DNA from: GCA-020352575 sp041635475
GTDB lineage: Bacteria > Actinomycetota > Acidimicrobiia > Spongiisociales > JAENVV01
Reading direction: 5' to 3'
Assembly: GCA_041635475.1 (NCBI GenBank)
Contig: JBFKVA010000016.1
Span: forward strand, 1 to 34,825
Length of the DNA stretch: 34,825 nt
This document shows, in pieces, positions 1 to 7,704 of the stretch; positions within the stretch are counted from its first letter, which is position 1; every line of letters starts with the position of its first letter. Under the pieces are notes generated by a model. The model worked only from the letters and a program-made list of their open reading frames with translations. It ran no database searches and was not told where the DNA came from. The translations under genes were made by a program, and so were the position numbers.

Positions 1-1473
1 CCCGCGGCTGGCTTGGGCCACGAGGCTCGCCTTCCAGTGCGTCCAGGTGTCGGTTCCCGTTGCCTTGGAGTCCGCCTCCGTGAGGATCGTCAGCAGACGA
101 AGGAGCCGACGGTTGCCGAAGAGCCGCACGCCCTCGGCCAGGACCGCCGGGTCGGAGAGATCGCGCCGGGTGGCCATCTCCACGAGATCGAGGTGCGTGC
201 GGACGAGATGCTGGACGCCGACGGTGAGGTCACGCGACCACCTGAGCCGCGTCCCCAGGCGCTGCACGATGCGGGCGCCCTCCTCGGAGTGATCCCGGCC
301 ACTCCCCTTGCCCAGGTCGTGGAAGAGGGCCGCCCAGCGCAACGTCATCCGTTCGGCGTCCGACAAGTCGAGCCACCCGTCGCACCCCGGCAACTCGTCG
401 GCGGCCCGCAGCGAATGCTCCCCGACGGCATGCACGTGGAACGGGACGACATGCGGCTCGAGCCTGATCGCCTCCCACTCGGGCAGGGCCCGCCCCACCC
501 ATCCCGACCGAACGAGCCAGCGAAACCCGTCCCTCCCCCGGGCGTCGGTCATGAGCCACAGGAGCGCCTCGCGGTCCCCCGGTGTCCACGAGGGCACCCC
601 GGGGCCGTCGTCGACCGGCTCGGGCGGGGTGGCCTCGTCGCCCATCGCAAAGTGCACGGCCCCGGCCAGGACCCGGTCGTCGGCGACCGGCGGTGGTGAC
701 CACGCGGCCTCCCGCCGACGGGCGAGGCTCGGGACCGCCCGGTCGACGAGCGCCTCCACGCGATCGATGCTGGCCACCACGGCACCAACGAACGCTCGCT
801 CGTCGAGCCCGAGGTGGCGGGCGGCTGCTCCTCGGAACTCGGGGTCGGCCACGTCGTGGGCCCGACCCGCGGCCAGGTGAAGCGCGCTGCGCAGTTCGAA
901 CAGCCGCTCTCGCGCGGCCCACACGGCCGGGGCGTCGTAGGGCTCCCCCATGCGGCCGAGCCAGGTGAGGAGGTCGAGGCTGCGCAGGCATCCCCGGCTC
1001 CACTTGAGATTCGGGGCGAGGTGGCCGTACGGGGCGGCGGCCCGACGTTCGCGTTCCTCGTCGACGAGCTGGGCCGAGAGGGTGGACCGCCTCCGCCGGA
1101 GGGACCGGGTCAGTCGCTCTCCGACCTCCTCGACGAGGTCCGGCGGTCCCCACACGGGGCGGAGCGTCAGGTGGGCCGCCAGGGACCGCAGGTCGGTCCC
1201 GGCGAACCGGACCGTCTCGGTGACGGTGCGTACGGCGTGGCCCACCCGCAGGTTGGCGTCCCACAGGGGGAGCAGTACGGGACGGACGTCCTCGGCCGAC
1301 AGCCGCCGGCGGGAGAGCACGACGAGGTCGATGTCGGAGTGAGGAGCCAACAACCCCTGCCCGTATCCCCCGGTGGCCGCCACTGCCACACCGGACGGAA
1401 GCCCGGCACACAACCCGGCGAGGACGTCGTCCATTCGGGCCGACAGGGCCGACGCCAACCCGACGACCGGCAC
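1..1473 (-). CDS. glnD: [Protein-PII] nucleotidyltransferase GlnD, C-terminus outside window
   Basis: GlnD modifies and demodifies the PII protein in response to glutamine (uridylylation in enterobacteria, adenylylation in corynebacteria and mycobacteria). The visible 491 codons show the nucleotidyltransferase motif near residues 34-52 (TGGYGQG followed by PHSDIDLVVL, with the metal-binding D47 and D49) and the HD hydrolase motif at H385-D386 (ALFHDLGKG...DHSEEGA), then a GlnD-like LTEADSKATG stretch. The ACT domains expected at the C-terminus lie beyond the left edge. It is last in the amtB-glnB-glnD operon. The start is uncertain: GTG at 1473 is the first conventional start, but the frame stays open up to a CTG at 1524 that overlaps the glnB stop as CTGA, with GGGGAG upstream. 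Residues encoded between the two look like GlnD N-terminal helix, so 1524 may be the true start. Confidence 0.93.
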   Translation of the reverse strand, partial: MPVVGLASALSARMDDVLAGLCAGLPSGVAVAATGGYGQGLLAPHSDIDLVVLSRRRLSAEDVRPVLLPLWDANLRVGHAVRTVTETVRFAGTDLRSLAAHLTLRPVWGPPDLVEEVGERLTRSLRRRRSTLSAQLVDEERERRAAAPYGHLAPNLKWSRGCLRSLDLLTWLGRMGEPYDAPAVWAARERLFELRSALHLAAGRAHDVADPEFRGAAARHLGLDERAFVGAVVASIDRVEALVDRAVPSLARRREAAWSPPPVADDRVLAGAVHFAMGDEATPPEPVDDGPGVPSWTPGDREALLWLMTDARGRDGFRWLVRSGWVGRALPEWEAIRLEPHVVPFHVHAVGEHSLRAADELPGCDGWLDLSDAERMTLRWAALFHDLGKGSGRDHSEEGARIVQRLGTRLRWSRDLTVGVQHLVRTHLDLVEMATRRDLSDPAVLAEGVRLFGNRRLLRLLTILTEADSKATGTDTWTHWKASLVAQASRG

Positions 1474-1520
1474 CGCCCCATTGACCGCCTGAGACCGGAG
1501 CGCGAGGTACTCGGCCGGTG

Positions 1521-1859
1521 TCAGAGGGCGTCCGCTCCCCGTTCACCGGTTCGAATGCGAACGACGTCCTCCACCGGAAGCACCGCGACCTTCCCGTCGC
1601 CGATCTCGCCCGTTCGAGCAGCAGCCTCGATGGCTTCGACCACCCGGGCCGCGTCCTCGTCGACCACGAGCACCTCGAGACGGGACTTGGGCACGAACTC
1701 GATGGCGTACTCGGCCCCCCGGTACACCTCGGTCTGGCCCGATTGGCGCCCGAAGCCCCGCACCTCGGAGACCGACAGCCCGGCCACGCCTGCTTCTTTG
1801 AGGGCGGCTTTGACGTCGTCCACCTTGAACGGCTTGACGAATGCGATGATGAGTTTCAT
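1521..1859 (-). CDS. glnB: Nitrogen regulatory protein PII (GlnB/GlnK family)
   Basis: Trimeric PII signal protein of 112 residues that binds ATP/ADP and 2-oxoglutarate and reports nitrogen status to its partners. The T-loop is intact (GFGRQSGQTEVYRGAEY), and Y51 is the usual residue modified by GlnD. The C-terminal block GEIGDGKVAVLPVEDVVRIRTGE is the family signature. It lies 9 nt after amtB and overlaps the glnD reading frame, so it is probably a GlnK-type PII that gates the AmtB channel. Starts with ATG. The GlnB/GlnK distinction cannot be made from sequence alone; the linkage to amtB favours GlnK. Confidence 0.97.
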   Translation of the reverse strand: MKLIIAFVKPFKVDDVKAALKEAGVAGLSVSEVRGFGRQSGQTEVYRGAEYAIEFVPKSRLEVLVVDEDAARVVEAIEAAARTGEIGDGKVAVLPVEDVVRIRTGERGADAL

Positions 1860-1868
1860 GGTGTTCTC

Positions 1869-3059
1869 CTACTCCGCCGCGTAGGCGCGTTCTTCGTGCT
1901 GGGTGATGTCGAGGCCCTCGATCTCCTCATCCTCGCTGACCCGCAGCCCGACGAGGCGATCCGTGAGGACGGCCAGCGCCAGGCTGGCGACGTAGCTGAA
2001 GGCCAGGATGGCCACGACCCCGACGACCTGTTTCACCAAGAACGAGGTCTCCCCGTAGACGAGCCCGTCGGCCACTCCCGGGTTGACGGCGGACGACGCG
2101 AACACGCCGGTGAGCACCGACCCGATCACCCCGCCGACAAGGTGGATGCCAATGACGTCCAAGGAGTCGTCGTAGCCGAACCGATGCTTGAGGGACACGG
2201 CCTTGAAACACAGCACACCGGCCACGAGGCCGATGGCGAGAGCCGGCATAGGGCCGACGAACCCGGCGGCCGGGGTGATGGCCACCAGGCCGGCCACGGC
2301 TCCGGAGGCGGCACCGAGCAGCGTCGGCTTGCCGGTCGCCTTCCACTCGGCCGCCACCCAGGCCAGCAGCCCGGCCGAGGCCCCGAACTGGGTGGTGACG
2401 AGGGCGTTGATGGCGATCCCGTCAGCGGCAAAGGCAGACCCGGCGTTGAACCCGAACCACCCGAACCACAGGATGCCGGTCCCGACGAGGGTGAGTGGGA
2501 GCGAGTGGGGCCGCATGGAGTCCCGGCCGAAGCCCCGCCGGGGGCCGAGGACCCGGATGAGGGCGAGGGCGGCGATGCCGGCATTGATGTGGATGACGAG
2601 TCCCCCGGCGAAGTCGCGGGCTCCCCACGAGAAGAGCCAGCCGCTTCCGAACCCCCAGTTGGCGGCAATGGGGTACACGATGAGGGCCCACAAGGCGGAG
2701 AAGACGACCCACGCCGAGAACTTCATCCGATCGGCCACCGCCCCCGAGATGAGGGCCGGGGTGATGATGGCGAACATCATCTGGAAGGCGAAGAAGAGCA
2801 ACTCCTCGCCCTCGACCCCTGCCAGCCCAGCCTTCGAGAGCCCACCGATGAAGCCCCCGATCGAGTCATCGAAGGCGAGCGAGTACCCGATGAGGGACCA
2901 GATCACCGTGACGATGCCGATCGTCGCGAAGTTCATCATGAGCATGTTGAGGACGTTCTTGGACCGCACCATGCCGCCGTAGAACAGCGCCAGCCCGGGC
3001 GTCATGAACAGCACGAGCGCACACGACACGAGAACCCACGCAATGTCACCTGGAGACAC
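1869..3059 (-). CDS. amtB: Ammonium transporter Amt
   Basis: Polytopic inner-membrane ammonium channel of 396 residues, typical of the family, with about eleven hydrophobic segments. Seen directly: N-terminal TPGLALFYGGMVRSKN, the DFAGGLVIHINAG block carrying the first pore histidine, GWFGFNAGSA, and the second pore histidine in DVIGIHLVGG. The short cytoplasmic tail (VSEDEEIEGLDITQHEERAYAAE) is the usual C-terminal region that contacts PII. The GTG start at 3059 is preceded by AAAGGG. First gene of the amtB-glnB-glnD operon, which points to induction under nitrogen limitation; a GlnR-like operator lies immediately upstream. Confidence 0.96.
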   Translation of the reverse strand: MSPGDIAWVLVSCALVLFMTPGLALFYGGMVRSKNVLNMLMMNFATIGIVTVIWSLIGYSLAFDDSIGGFIGGLSKAGLAGVEGEELLFFAFQMMFAIITPALISGAVADRMKFSAWVVFSALWALIVYPIAANWGFGSGWLFSWGARDFAGGLVIHINAGIAALALIRVLGPRRGFGRDSMRPHSLPLTLVGTGILWFGWFGFNAGSAFAADGIAINALVTTQFGASAGLLAWVAAEWKATGKPTLLGAASGAVAGLVAITPAAGFVGPMPALAIGLVAGVLCFKAVSLKHRFGYDDSLDVIGIHLVGGVIGSVLTGVFASSAVNPGVADGLVYGETSFLVKQVVGVVAILAFSYVASLALAVLTDRLVGLRVSEDEEIEGLDITQHEERAYAAE

Positions 3060-3074
3060 ACCAACCCTTTCTTC

Positions 3075-3138
3075 AGCCTGCCGACAGCAAACCGGGCCGG
3101 TGTTGCCTGCGTGTTTCCGGGGTGTTGAGAGTCGGTGG
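3075..3138 (-). promoter_or_regulatory. GlnR-like operator and promoter region of amtB
   Basis: Reading the minus strand toward amtB, four half-sites follow one another: TCCAC-N6-TCAAC-N6-GAAAC-N6-GCAAC. Their AC dinucleotides fall exactly 11 bp apart (plus-strand GT at 3102, 3113, 3124 and 3135). GlnR of actinobacteria binds gTnAC-N6-GaAAC boxes, often doubled upstream of amtB. The last half-site lies about where a -35 element would sit for a weak -10-like CAGGCT at 3075-3080. Spacing and gene context are strong; the outer half-sites match the consensus poorly. The rest of 3060-3197 shows no gene. Confidence 0.6.
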
Positions 3139-3197
3139 ATGAGCCCGATTCGGGGTCATCCGAGTGGACAACGCACGATGAACACGACCCCACGGGG

Positions 3198-3527
3198 TCA
3201 GCCGGCGCCGGCCACCACGAACCCGACGACGAGGGCGAGGGTGAGGGCGGTCAGGAACCGCCGCCGCAGCCGCGCCACGCCGTCGGCCCGGCCCACCCAC
3301 ACCGCCACCAGCGCCCACACCGCACCGTCGAGCGTCCAGGCCATCCCGGTCGCCCCGAACGACATGGCGACCCCGCTCACCGGCGCGAACGCCGAGAACA
3401 GCCACAGGCGCCAGAACGGGATCGACGACGGATCAGCTGCGAAGAACAGCAGCGAGGAACCGATGAGGAGACTGGCGAACACCGCCAGGACCTGCATCGG
3501 GACCCGACACCCCACGCCGTCGTTCAT
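3198..3527 (-). CDS. Small membrane protein, function unknown
   Basis: A 109-residue hydrophobic protein I do not recognise. It has about four likely membrane segments (starting around residues 12, 37, 63 and 89), with an Arg-rich loop (RADGVARLRRRF) before the last. The ATG at 3527 overlaps the dapB stop by one base (TGATG), which suggests translational coupling and a real gene rather than a chance frame. An in-frame GTG one codon upstream at 3530 is an alternative start. It closes the M16 peptidase-dapB operon. Base composition resembles its neighbours. Confidence 0.68.
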   Translation of the reverse strand: MNDGVGCRVPMQVLAVFASLLIGSSLLFFAADPSSIPFWRLWLFSAFAPVSGVAMSFGATGMAWTLDGAVWALVAVWVGRADGVARLRRRFLTALTLALVVGFVVAGAG

Positions 3528-4285
3528 CACAGAAGATGGTCGAGGCCGACCGTCACCTTCTGGTCGAGGCCGACCACCCCCCGGACCGCCAGGAGCACGC
3601 CGGGCAGGAAGCTCACCCGGTCCGTTGAGTCATGGCGGATGGTGAGCTGCTCGCCGGGGTTGCCGAGGTGGACTTCCTGGTGGGCGAGGAGGCCCGGAAG
3701 CCGAACCGAGTGGATCCTGACCCCCGCGACGTCGGCGCCGAGCGCTCCCGGCCGGAGTTCCTTGGACTCCACGGCCCGGGACGACGCCGACCCGGCGGCG
3801 GCGATCTGTTCCGCGGTGGCGATCGACGTCCCCGACGGGGCGTCGAGCTTGTGGTCGTGGTGAAGCTCGACGATCTCGGCGGCGGTGAAGTGGGGGGCAG
3901 CCTCCCGGGCGAACCGCATCATGAGGACCGCCCCGATGGAGAAGTTGGGGACGATGAGGCAGTTGCCGGGGGCGTCGGCGTAGATCCTCGTTGCCTCCTC
4001 GACCCGCTCGGCGTCGAACCCGCTTGTCCCAACCACGGCATGGAGGCCCATGTCGGCCCATCGTCGGAGGTTGTCGATGACGACCCCCGGATGCGTGAAC
4101 TCGACGACGACATCGCTGTCGACCATGTCGTCGGGCGACGTGCTCACCGCCTTCCCGGCAACGTCGGCGGGCGCCCCGGCCGGGTCGTAGAGCAGGCCGA
4201 GCACGAGGCCGTCGGCCGCCGCGATCGCCCCGGCCACCAGGCCCCCCATGCGGCCGCCCGCTCCCGAGACACCCACGGAGATCAC
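3527..4285 (-). CDS. dapB: 4-hydroxy-tetrahydrodipicolinate reductase
   Basis: Cytosolic NAD(P)H-dependent reductase of the diaminopimelate/lysine pathway, 252 residues, normal length. It begins with the nucleotide-binding SGAGGRMG motif, followed by VVEFTHP, VVGTSGF and PNFSIGAVLMM. The catalytic block ELHHDHKLDAPSGT contains the His-His and Lys residues of the active site. The C-terminal HSVRLPGLLAHQEVHLGNPGEQLTIRHDS is diagnostic. The chosen GTG at 4285 gives a GTGA overlap with the M16 peptidase stop and places the Rossmann motif at the correct distance from the N-terminus; frame extending further upstream runs antiparallel to family sequence. The peptidase-dapB neighbourhood is common in actinobacteria. 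Confidence 0.96.
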   Translation of the reverse strand: MISVGVSGAGGRMGGLVAGAIAAADGLVLGLLYDPAGAPADVAGKAVSTSPDDMVDSDVVVEFTHPGVVIDNLRRWADMGLHAVVGTSGFDAERVEEATRIYADAPGNCLIVPNFSIGAVLMMRFAREAAPHFTAAEIVELHHDHKLDAPSGTSIATAEQIAAAGSASSRAVESKELRPGALGADVAGVRIHSVRLPGLLAHQEVHLGNPGEQLTIRHDSTDRVSFLPGVLLAVRGVVGLDQKVTVGLDHLL

Positions 4286-5535
4286 GCCAGGTACCTCGCG
4301 ATGGCAGCCTCCTCGAACGGCCCGACGCCGGCGACCACCCGGGGGCCGGGGAGGACGTCGTGGAGGACGGAGAGGACGTCGCCGGTCGTCACGTCCTCGA
4401 TCCTGGCGATCCGCTCCCCGGTGGAGAGCAGCTCGCCGCCGGTGACCGCCTGGCGGCCGAGTCGACTCATGCGGCTGTTGGCGTCCTCGGTCGAGAGCGC
4501 GATCGAACCCCGCACCGATCCGATCGCCCGCGCCAGCTCGTCGTCGGTCACCCCGGTGGCGAGGATGGAGGTGATCTCGGAATCGATGAGGTCCATGACC
4601 TCCGGCAGCTGGTCGGGCGACGTCCCCACGTAGATGCCCCAGGCACCCGTGTCCGCGAACGGCATGCCGAACGAGTAGACGCTGTAGGCGAGCCCGCGCT
4701 CTTCGCGGATCGTCTGGAACAGCCGGCTCGACATCCCCCCGCCCAGGACGTGGTTGGCGATCTCGAAGGCCCACCGGCGCTCGTCATCACGGGCGAAGAG
4801 CTCGCCGCCGAGCACGACGTGGGCCTGTTCGGTGTCCCGTTCGACGGCCCGCACCGCCGGGGAAGGCGCCAGGGGCTGGTACTCGTGGGACAGCCCGTCC
4901 CCGCCCCAGGATCCGAAGAACCGCTCGACCTCGCCCACGACCATGTCGTGGGGCAACGACGACACGATGGAGATGACGGTCGACCCGGCCGTGTACCTCC
5001 GCTTCCAGTACCCGGAGATGTCGGACACGGTCATCGCCGTGATCGACTCCCGCGTTCCCAGGATGGGACGCTCGAGGGGATGGCCGGCGAAGAACGTCTC
5101 GTTGAACGCCTCGAACACGGTGTCGTCGGGGTCGTCCTCACTCATGAGGAGCTCCTCGACGACGACCTGCCGTTCGCTGTCGATCTCTGACTCGCGAAAG
5201 GCCGGTCGCTGCAGCATCTCGGCCAGGAGCCGCATGCCCGTCTCCAGCTCGGTGTCGAGCAGACGCGTCCAGAAGCAGGTCTGCTCCTTGGTGGTGAACG
5301 CGTTGGACTGGGCCCCGATGGCGTCGAAGGTCTCGGAGATCTCCCGGGCGCTCATGTCCTCGGATCCCTTGAAGAGGAGGTGCTCAAGGAAGTGTGACGC
5401 CCCGGACTCGTTGGGAAGCTCGTCGCGGGTCCCGGTGTCGACCCAACACCCGACGGCCGCCGAGCGGATGCCCGGCATGCGTTCGGTGATCACCCGAAGG
5501 CCGTTGGGGAGCGTCGTGAGGTCGTACCAGCTCAT
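4282..5535 (-). CDS. M16 family zinc metallopeptidase (processing-peptidase-like)
   Basis: A 417-residue protein of the pitrilysin/mitochondrial processing peptidase family. The inverted zinc motif HXXEH is present as H48-F-L-E51-H52 within SGASHFLEHLLFKG, and the third ligand region is ERQVVVEELLMSEDDPDD. The C-terminal half has the family's second-domain features, including the GGGMSSRLFQTIREERGLAYSVYS block that contributes to substrate binding. Length matches single-unit bacterial M16 enzymes, for example the mycobacterial PepR type. The ATG at 5535 lies 9 nt after a TACACT box, implying almost no leader. First gene of the operon with dapB. The physiological substrate cannot be deduced. 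Confidence 0.94.
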   Translation of the reverse strand: MSWYDLTTLPNGLRVITERMPGIRSAAVGCWVDTGTRDELPNESGASHFLEHLLFKGSEDMSAREISETFDAIGAQSNAFTTKEQTCFWTRLLDTELETGMRLLAEMLQRPAFRESEIDSERQVVVEELLMSEDDPDDTVFEAFNETFFAGHPLERPILGTRESITAMTVSDISGYWKRRYTAGSTVISIVSSLPHDMVVGEVERFFGSWGGDGLSHEYQPLAPSPAVRAVERDTEQAHVVLGGELFARDDERRWAFEIANHVLGGGMSSRLFQTIREERGLAYSVYSFGMPFADTGAWGIYVGTSPDQLPEVMDLIDSEITSILATGVTDDELARAIGSVRGSIALSTEDANSRMSRLGRQAVTGGELLSTGERIARIEDVTTGDVLSVLHDVLPGPRVVAGVGPFEEAAIARYLA

Positions 5536-5550
5536 CGGGGCCAGAGTGTA
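5536..5550 (-). promoter_or_regulatory. Probable -10 box (TACACT) for the M16 peptidase operon
   Basis: TACACT on the minus strand at 5545-5550, 9 nt before the ATG at 5535, matches TANNNT. The predicted transcript would start about two bases before the start codon. No Shine-Dalgarno sequence is visible, so this looks like a nearly leaderless mRNA. Confidence 0.45.
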
Positions 5551-5605
5551 GGAACGGGGTACGGGGTAGGAGGGGCAGCCGGGAGCGGGACCCGGGGTGC
5601 CGGGC

Positions 5606-6463
5606 CTACCGGTGTCGTTCCACCCAGTCCCGGATGTGGACGGCGACCTCGTCGGCCCGCGTCTGGGGCATCCAGTGGGAGGCGCCCGGCATCACCCGAT
5701 CCTCGGCGTCGGCTTCGACGAACGCCGAAGACCCGGTTGCCATCTCGGGCACGAACGCCGCGTCGTGTTCGCCGTGCACGTAGAGGGACGGAACGACCGA
5801 GCGCCTGATCGAGAGGTCGACTTCGGGGTTGAGGAAGTCGGGCGAGTAGTTGGCCCGGTACCAATTGGCCATCGCCGCCAGGCGGCCGGGATCGGCCGTC
5901 CACTCCGTCCGATAGGCCTCGATCTCCTCGGGTGGGAGCGCTCCGCCGAAGGCGAACCTCGCCAGGACCCGCGCCTCGTCCTGGGCGAGCAGCGCCAGGC
6001 CACGGTCGGTTTGCATGAGCCACGAGTAGAAGGCCTTCATCATCTGGTGGAGGTTCCCGGCGGACACCTCCCGGAAGCGGCCGGGGTGAGGAGAGGCGAA
6101 CACGACGATCGAGTCGAGCCGGTCGCCCAGCCACGCCCCCGCCTGCCAGGCCACCGAACCCCCGAAGTCGTGGCCGACCACCGAGGCCCGCGCCGCCCCC
6201 GCCCACTCGAGGAGCCCGAGGACGTCGCCGAGGAGTTCCCGCATGCGGTAGGCGTCGACCCCTGCGGGCATCGCCGATCGGCCGAAGGCCCGTTGGTCGG
6301 GGATGATGAGTCGGTACTCGCCCTCGAGCATGTCGGCCACGCGGTCCCAGCACCGCGACGAGTCGGGCCAGCCGTGGAGGAGCAGCAGCGGGTACGCCTC
6401 GGCGGGCCCGAGGTCGCGGACGAACAGCGTCGTGCCGTTCACCTCGAGTCGATGGTCACTCAT
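5606..6463 (-). CDS. Alpha/beta hydrolase, epoxide-hydrolase/dehalogenase type
   Basis: A 285-residue alpha/beta hydrolase. HGWP at 30-33 is the oxyanion-side HGXP motif of epoxide hydrolases, and the nucleophile elbow is GHDFGG with Asp at residue 99 rather than Ser. The acid lies in YVHGEHDAAFVP and the catalytic His in PGASHWMPQ. An Asp nucleophile fits epoxide hydrolases, haloalkane dehalogenases or fluoroacetate-dehalogenase-like enzymes, not Ser esterases. The ATG at 6463 overlaps the kynU stop as ATGA, so the two are probably translated together. The neighbour suggests tryptophan catabolism, but an Asp nucleophile argues against this being the kynurenine formamidase. Substrate unknown. 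Confidence 0.88.
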   Translation of the reverse strand: MSDHRLEVNGTTLFVRDLGPAEAYPLLLLHGWPDSSRCWDRVADMLEGEYRLIIPDQRAFGRSAMPAGVDAYRMRELLGDVLGLLEWAGAARASVVGHDFGGSVAWQAGAWLGDRLDSIVVFASPHPGRFREVSAGNLHQMMKAFYSWLMQTDRGLALLAQDEARVLARFAFGGALPPEEIEAYRTEWTADPGRLAAMANWYRANYSPDFLNPEVDLSIRRSVVPSLYVHGEHDAAFVPEMATGSSAFVEADAEDRVMPGASHWMPQTRADEVAVHIRDWVERHR

Positions 6464-7704
6464 GTCACGCCCACCTCCACGTCGCGGAACCGCTCGTGGT
6501 CCCCGTTGTCGACGACGGTACAGATTCGGCCGATCGCCTCCTCGACCTCCTCGTACCCCACCGAGAGCGGCGTGATGCCGAGGCGGATGGCGTCCGGCGG
6601 CCGAAAGTCCGGGATGACGTGCTGTTCGGCGATGAGGGCCAGGTCGATGGCGAGGGCGTCGGGGTGTCCGATCGTCACATGCGACCCCCGGTGGCCGTCG
6701 CGGGGGGACCTCAGCTCGAATCCTCGGCGAGCGAGGTACCGGTCGACGAGGTCGATCGCGAACGCCGTCATGTCGAGCGACACGGATCGAACCGTGTCCA
6801 TCCCCGCCTCGAGGAGCAGGTCCACGCCCGGTTCGATCATCGCCAGCGACAGCACCGGGGGCGTGCCGGTGAGGAACCGCCGGGTGCCGGGCGCGGCCCG
6901 GAACCGCGGGTCGAAGGAGAAGGTGTCGGCGTGCCCCATCCACCCCGCGATCGGATTGTGGAGGTCCGGTGCCAGCTCGGCGCGGACGTACAGCCAGGCC
7001 GGGGCTCCCGGGCCGCCGTTGAGGTACTTGTACGAGCAGCCGACGGCGAGGTCGACGCCCGCCCCTTCCACGTCGATGGGTACCGATCCTGCGGTGTGCG
7101 AGAAGTCCCACAGGATGAGCGCCCCCACTGCGTGGGCAGCCCTCGTGACCCGCTCGACGTCGTACGTGTAGCCGCTTCGATACGCGGTCCCGGACAGGCT
7201 CACGAGTGCCACGTCGGCGTCGAGGGAGGCCAGGATCTCCTCCACCGGGCCGTGAATGCCGTCCGGGGAGGGGACGATGTCCAGGGCGCGGCCGTGGGTG
7301 GCGGCCAGCCCGGCCAGGACGTGGAGGTCGGAGGGGAAGTTGAGATCGTCGCTGATGATCCGGGGCCGACCCTCCCGGGCCGCGAGCGCGCCAGAGGCCA
7401 GCTTGAAGAGGTTCACCGAGGTCGAGTCGGCGACGAGCACCTCACCGGGACGAGCTCCGACGAGCCGGCCGATCTTGTCGCCGATCCGGCTGGCCAGGCC
7501 CATCCACGCCTCATCCCAGGACCGGATCAGCCGGTCACCCCACTCGTGGCGGACCACCCGGTCGGCAGTGTCCAGCGCCGCCTTGGGGAGCCGTCCGAGG
7601 CTGTTGCCGTCGAGGTAGATGGGCACCGGCTCGGGCCCGAACTCGAAGCGTTCCCGGAAACGCCGCAGTGGGTTCGCCGCCTGGCGATCCTGGGCGGAGG
7701 TCAG
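6460..7704 (-). CDS. kynU: Kynureninase
   Basis: PLP enzyme that cleaves kynurenine (or 3-hydroxykynurenine) to anthranilate (or 3-hydroxyanthranilate) and alanine. Family blocks are VPIYLDGNSLGRLP near the N-terminus, LWDFSHTAGSVPIDV, the PLP lysine in GCSYKYLNGGPGAPAWLYV, FLTGTPPVLSLAMIEPGVDL, and RGSHVTIGHPDA. I chose the CTG at 7704 although it is unusual: it overlaps the upstream stop as CTGA, has GAGG 8 nt before it, gives 414 residues with the PLP lysine at 226 (close to Lys227 of the Pseudomonas enzyme), and adds the family-like NPLRRFRERF. The only conventional start, GTG at 7626, would begin inside the conserved IYLDGNSLG region. No kynA or formamidase gene is visible. Confidence 0.93.
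   Translation of the reverse strand: MTSAQDRQAANPLRRFRERFEFGPEPVPIYLDGNSLGRLPKAALDTADRVVRHEWGDRLIRSWDEAWMGLASRIGDKIGRLVGARPGEVLVADSTSVNLFKLASGALAAREGRPRIISDDLNFPSDLHVLAGLAATHGRALDIVPSPDGIHGPVEEILASLDADVALVSLSGTAYRSGYTYDVERVTRAAHAVGALILWDFSHTAGSVPIDVEGAGVDLAVGCSYKYLNGGPGAPAWLYVRAELAPDLHNPIAGWMGHADTFSFDPRFRAAPGTRRFLTGTPPVLSLAMIEPGVDLLLEAGMDTVRSVSLDMTAFAIDLVDRYLARRGFELRSPRDGHRGSHVTIGHPDALAIDLALIAEQHVIPDFRPPDAIRLGITPLSVGYEEVEEAIGRICTVVDNGDHERFRDVEVGVT

Noticed and set aside
230..1546. Minus-strand frame of 438 codons over glnD
   Set aside because: The adjacent frame encodes recognisable GlnD motifs throughout; this one is an Arg/Gly/Pro-rich shadow.
1518..3128. Plus-strand open frame of 536 codons over glnB and amtB
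   Set aside because: It is antisense to two clear genes, is low-complexity with many Glu, Gly and Arg residues, and has no recognisable motif.
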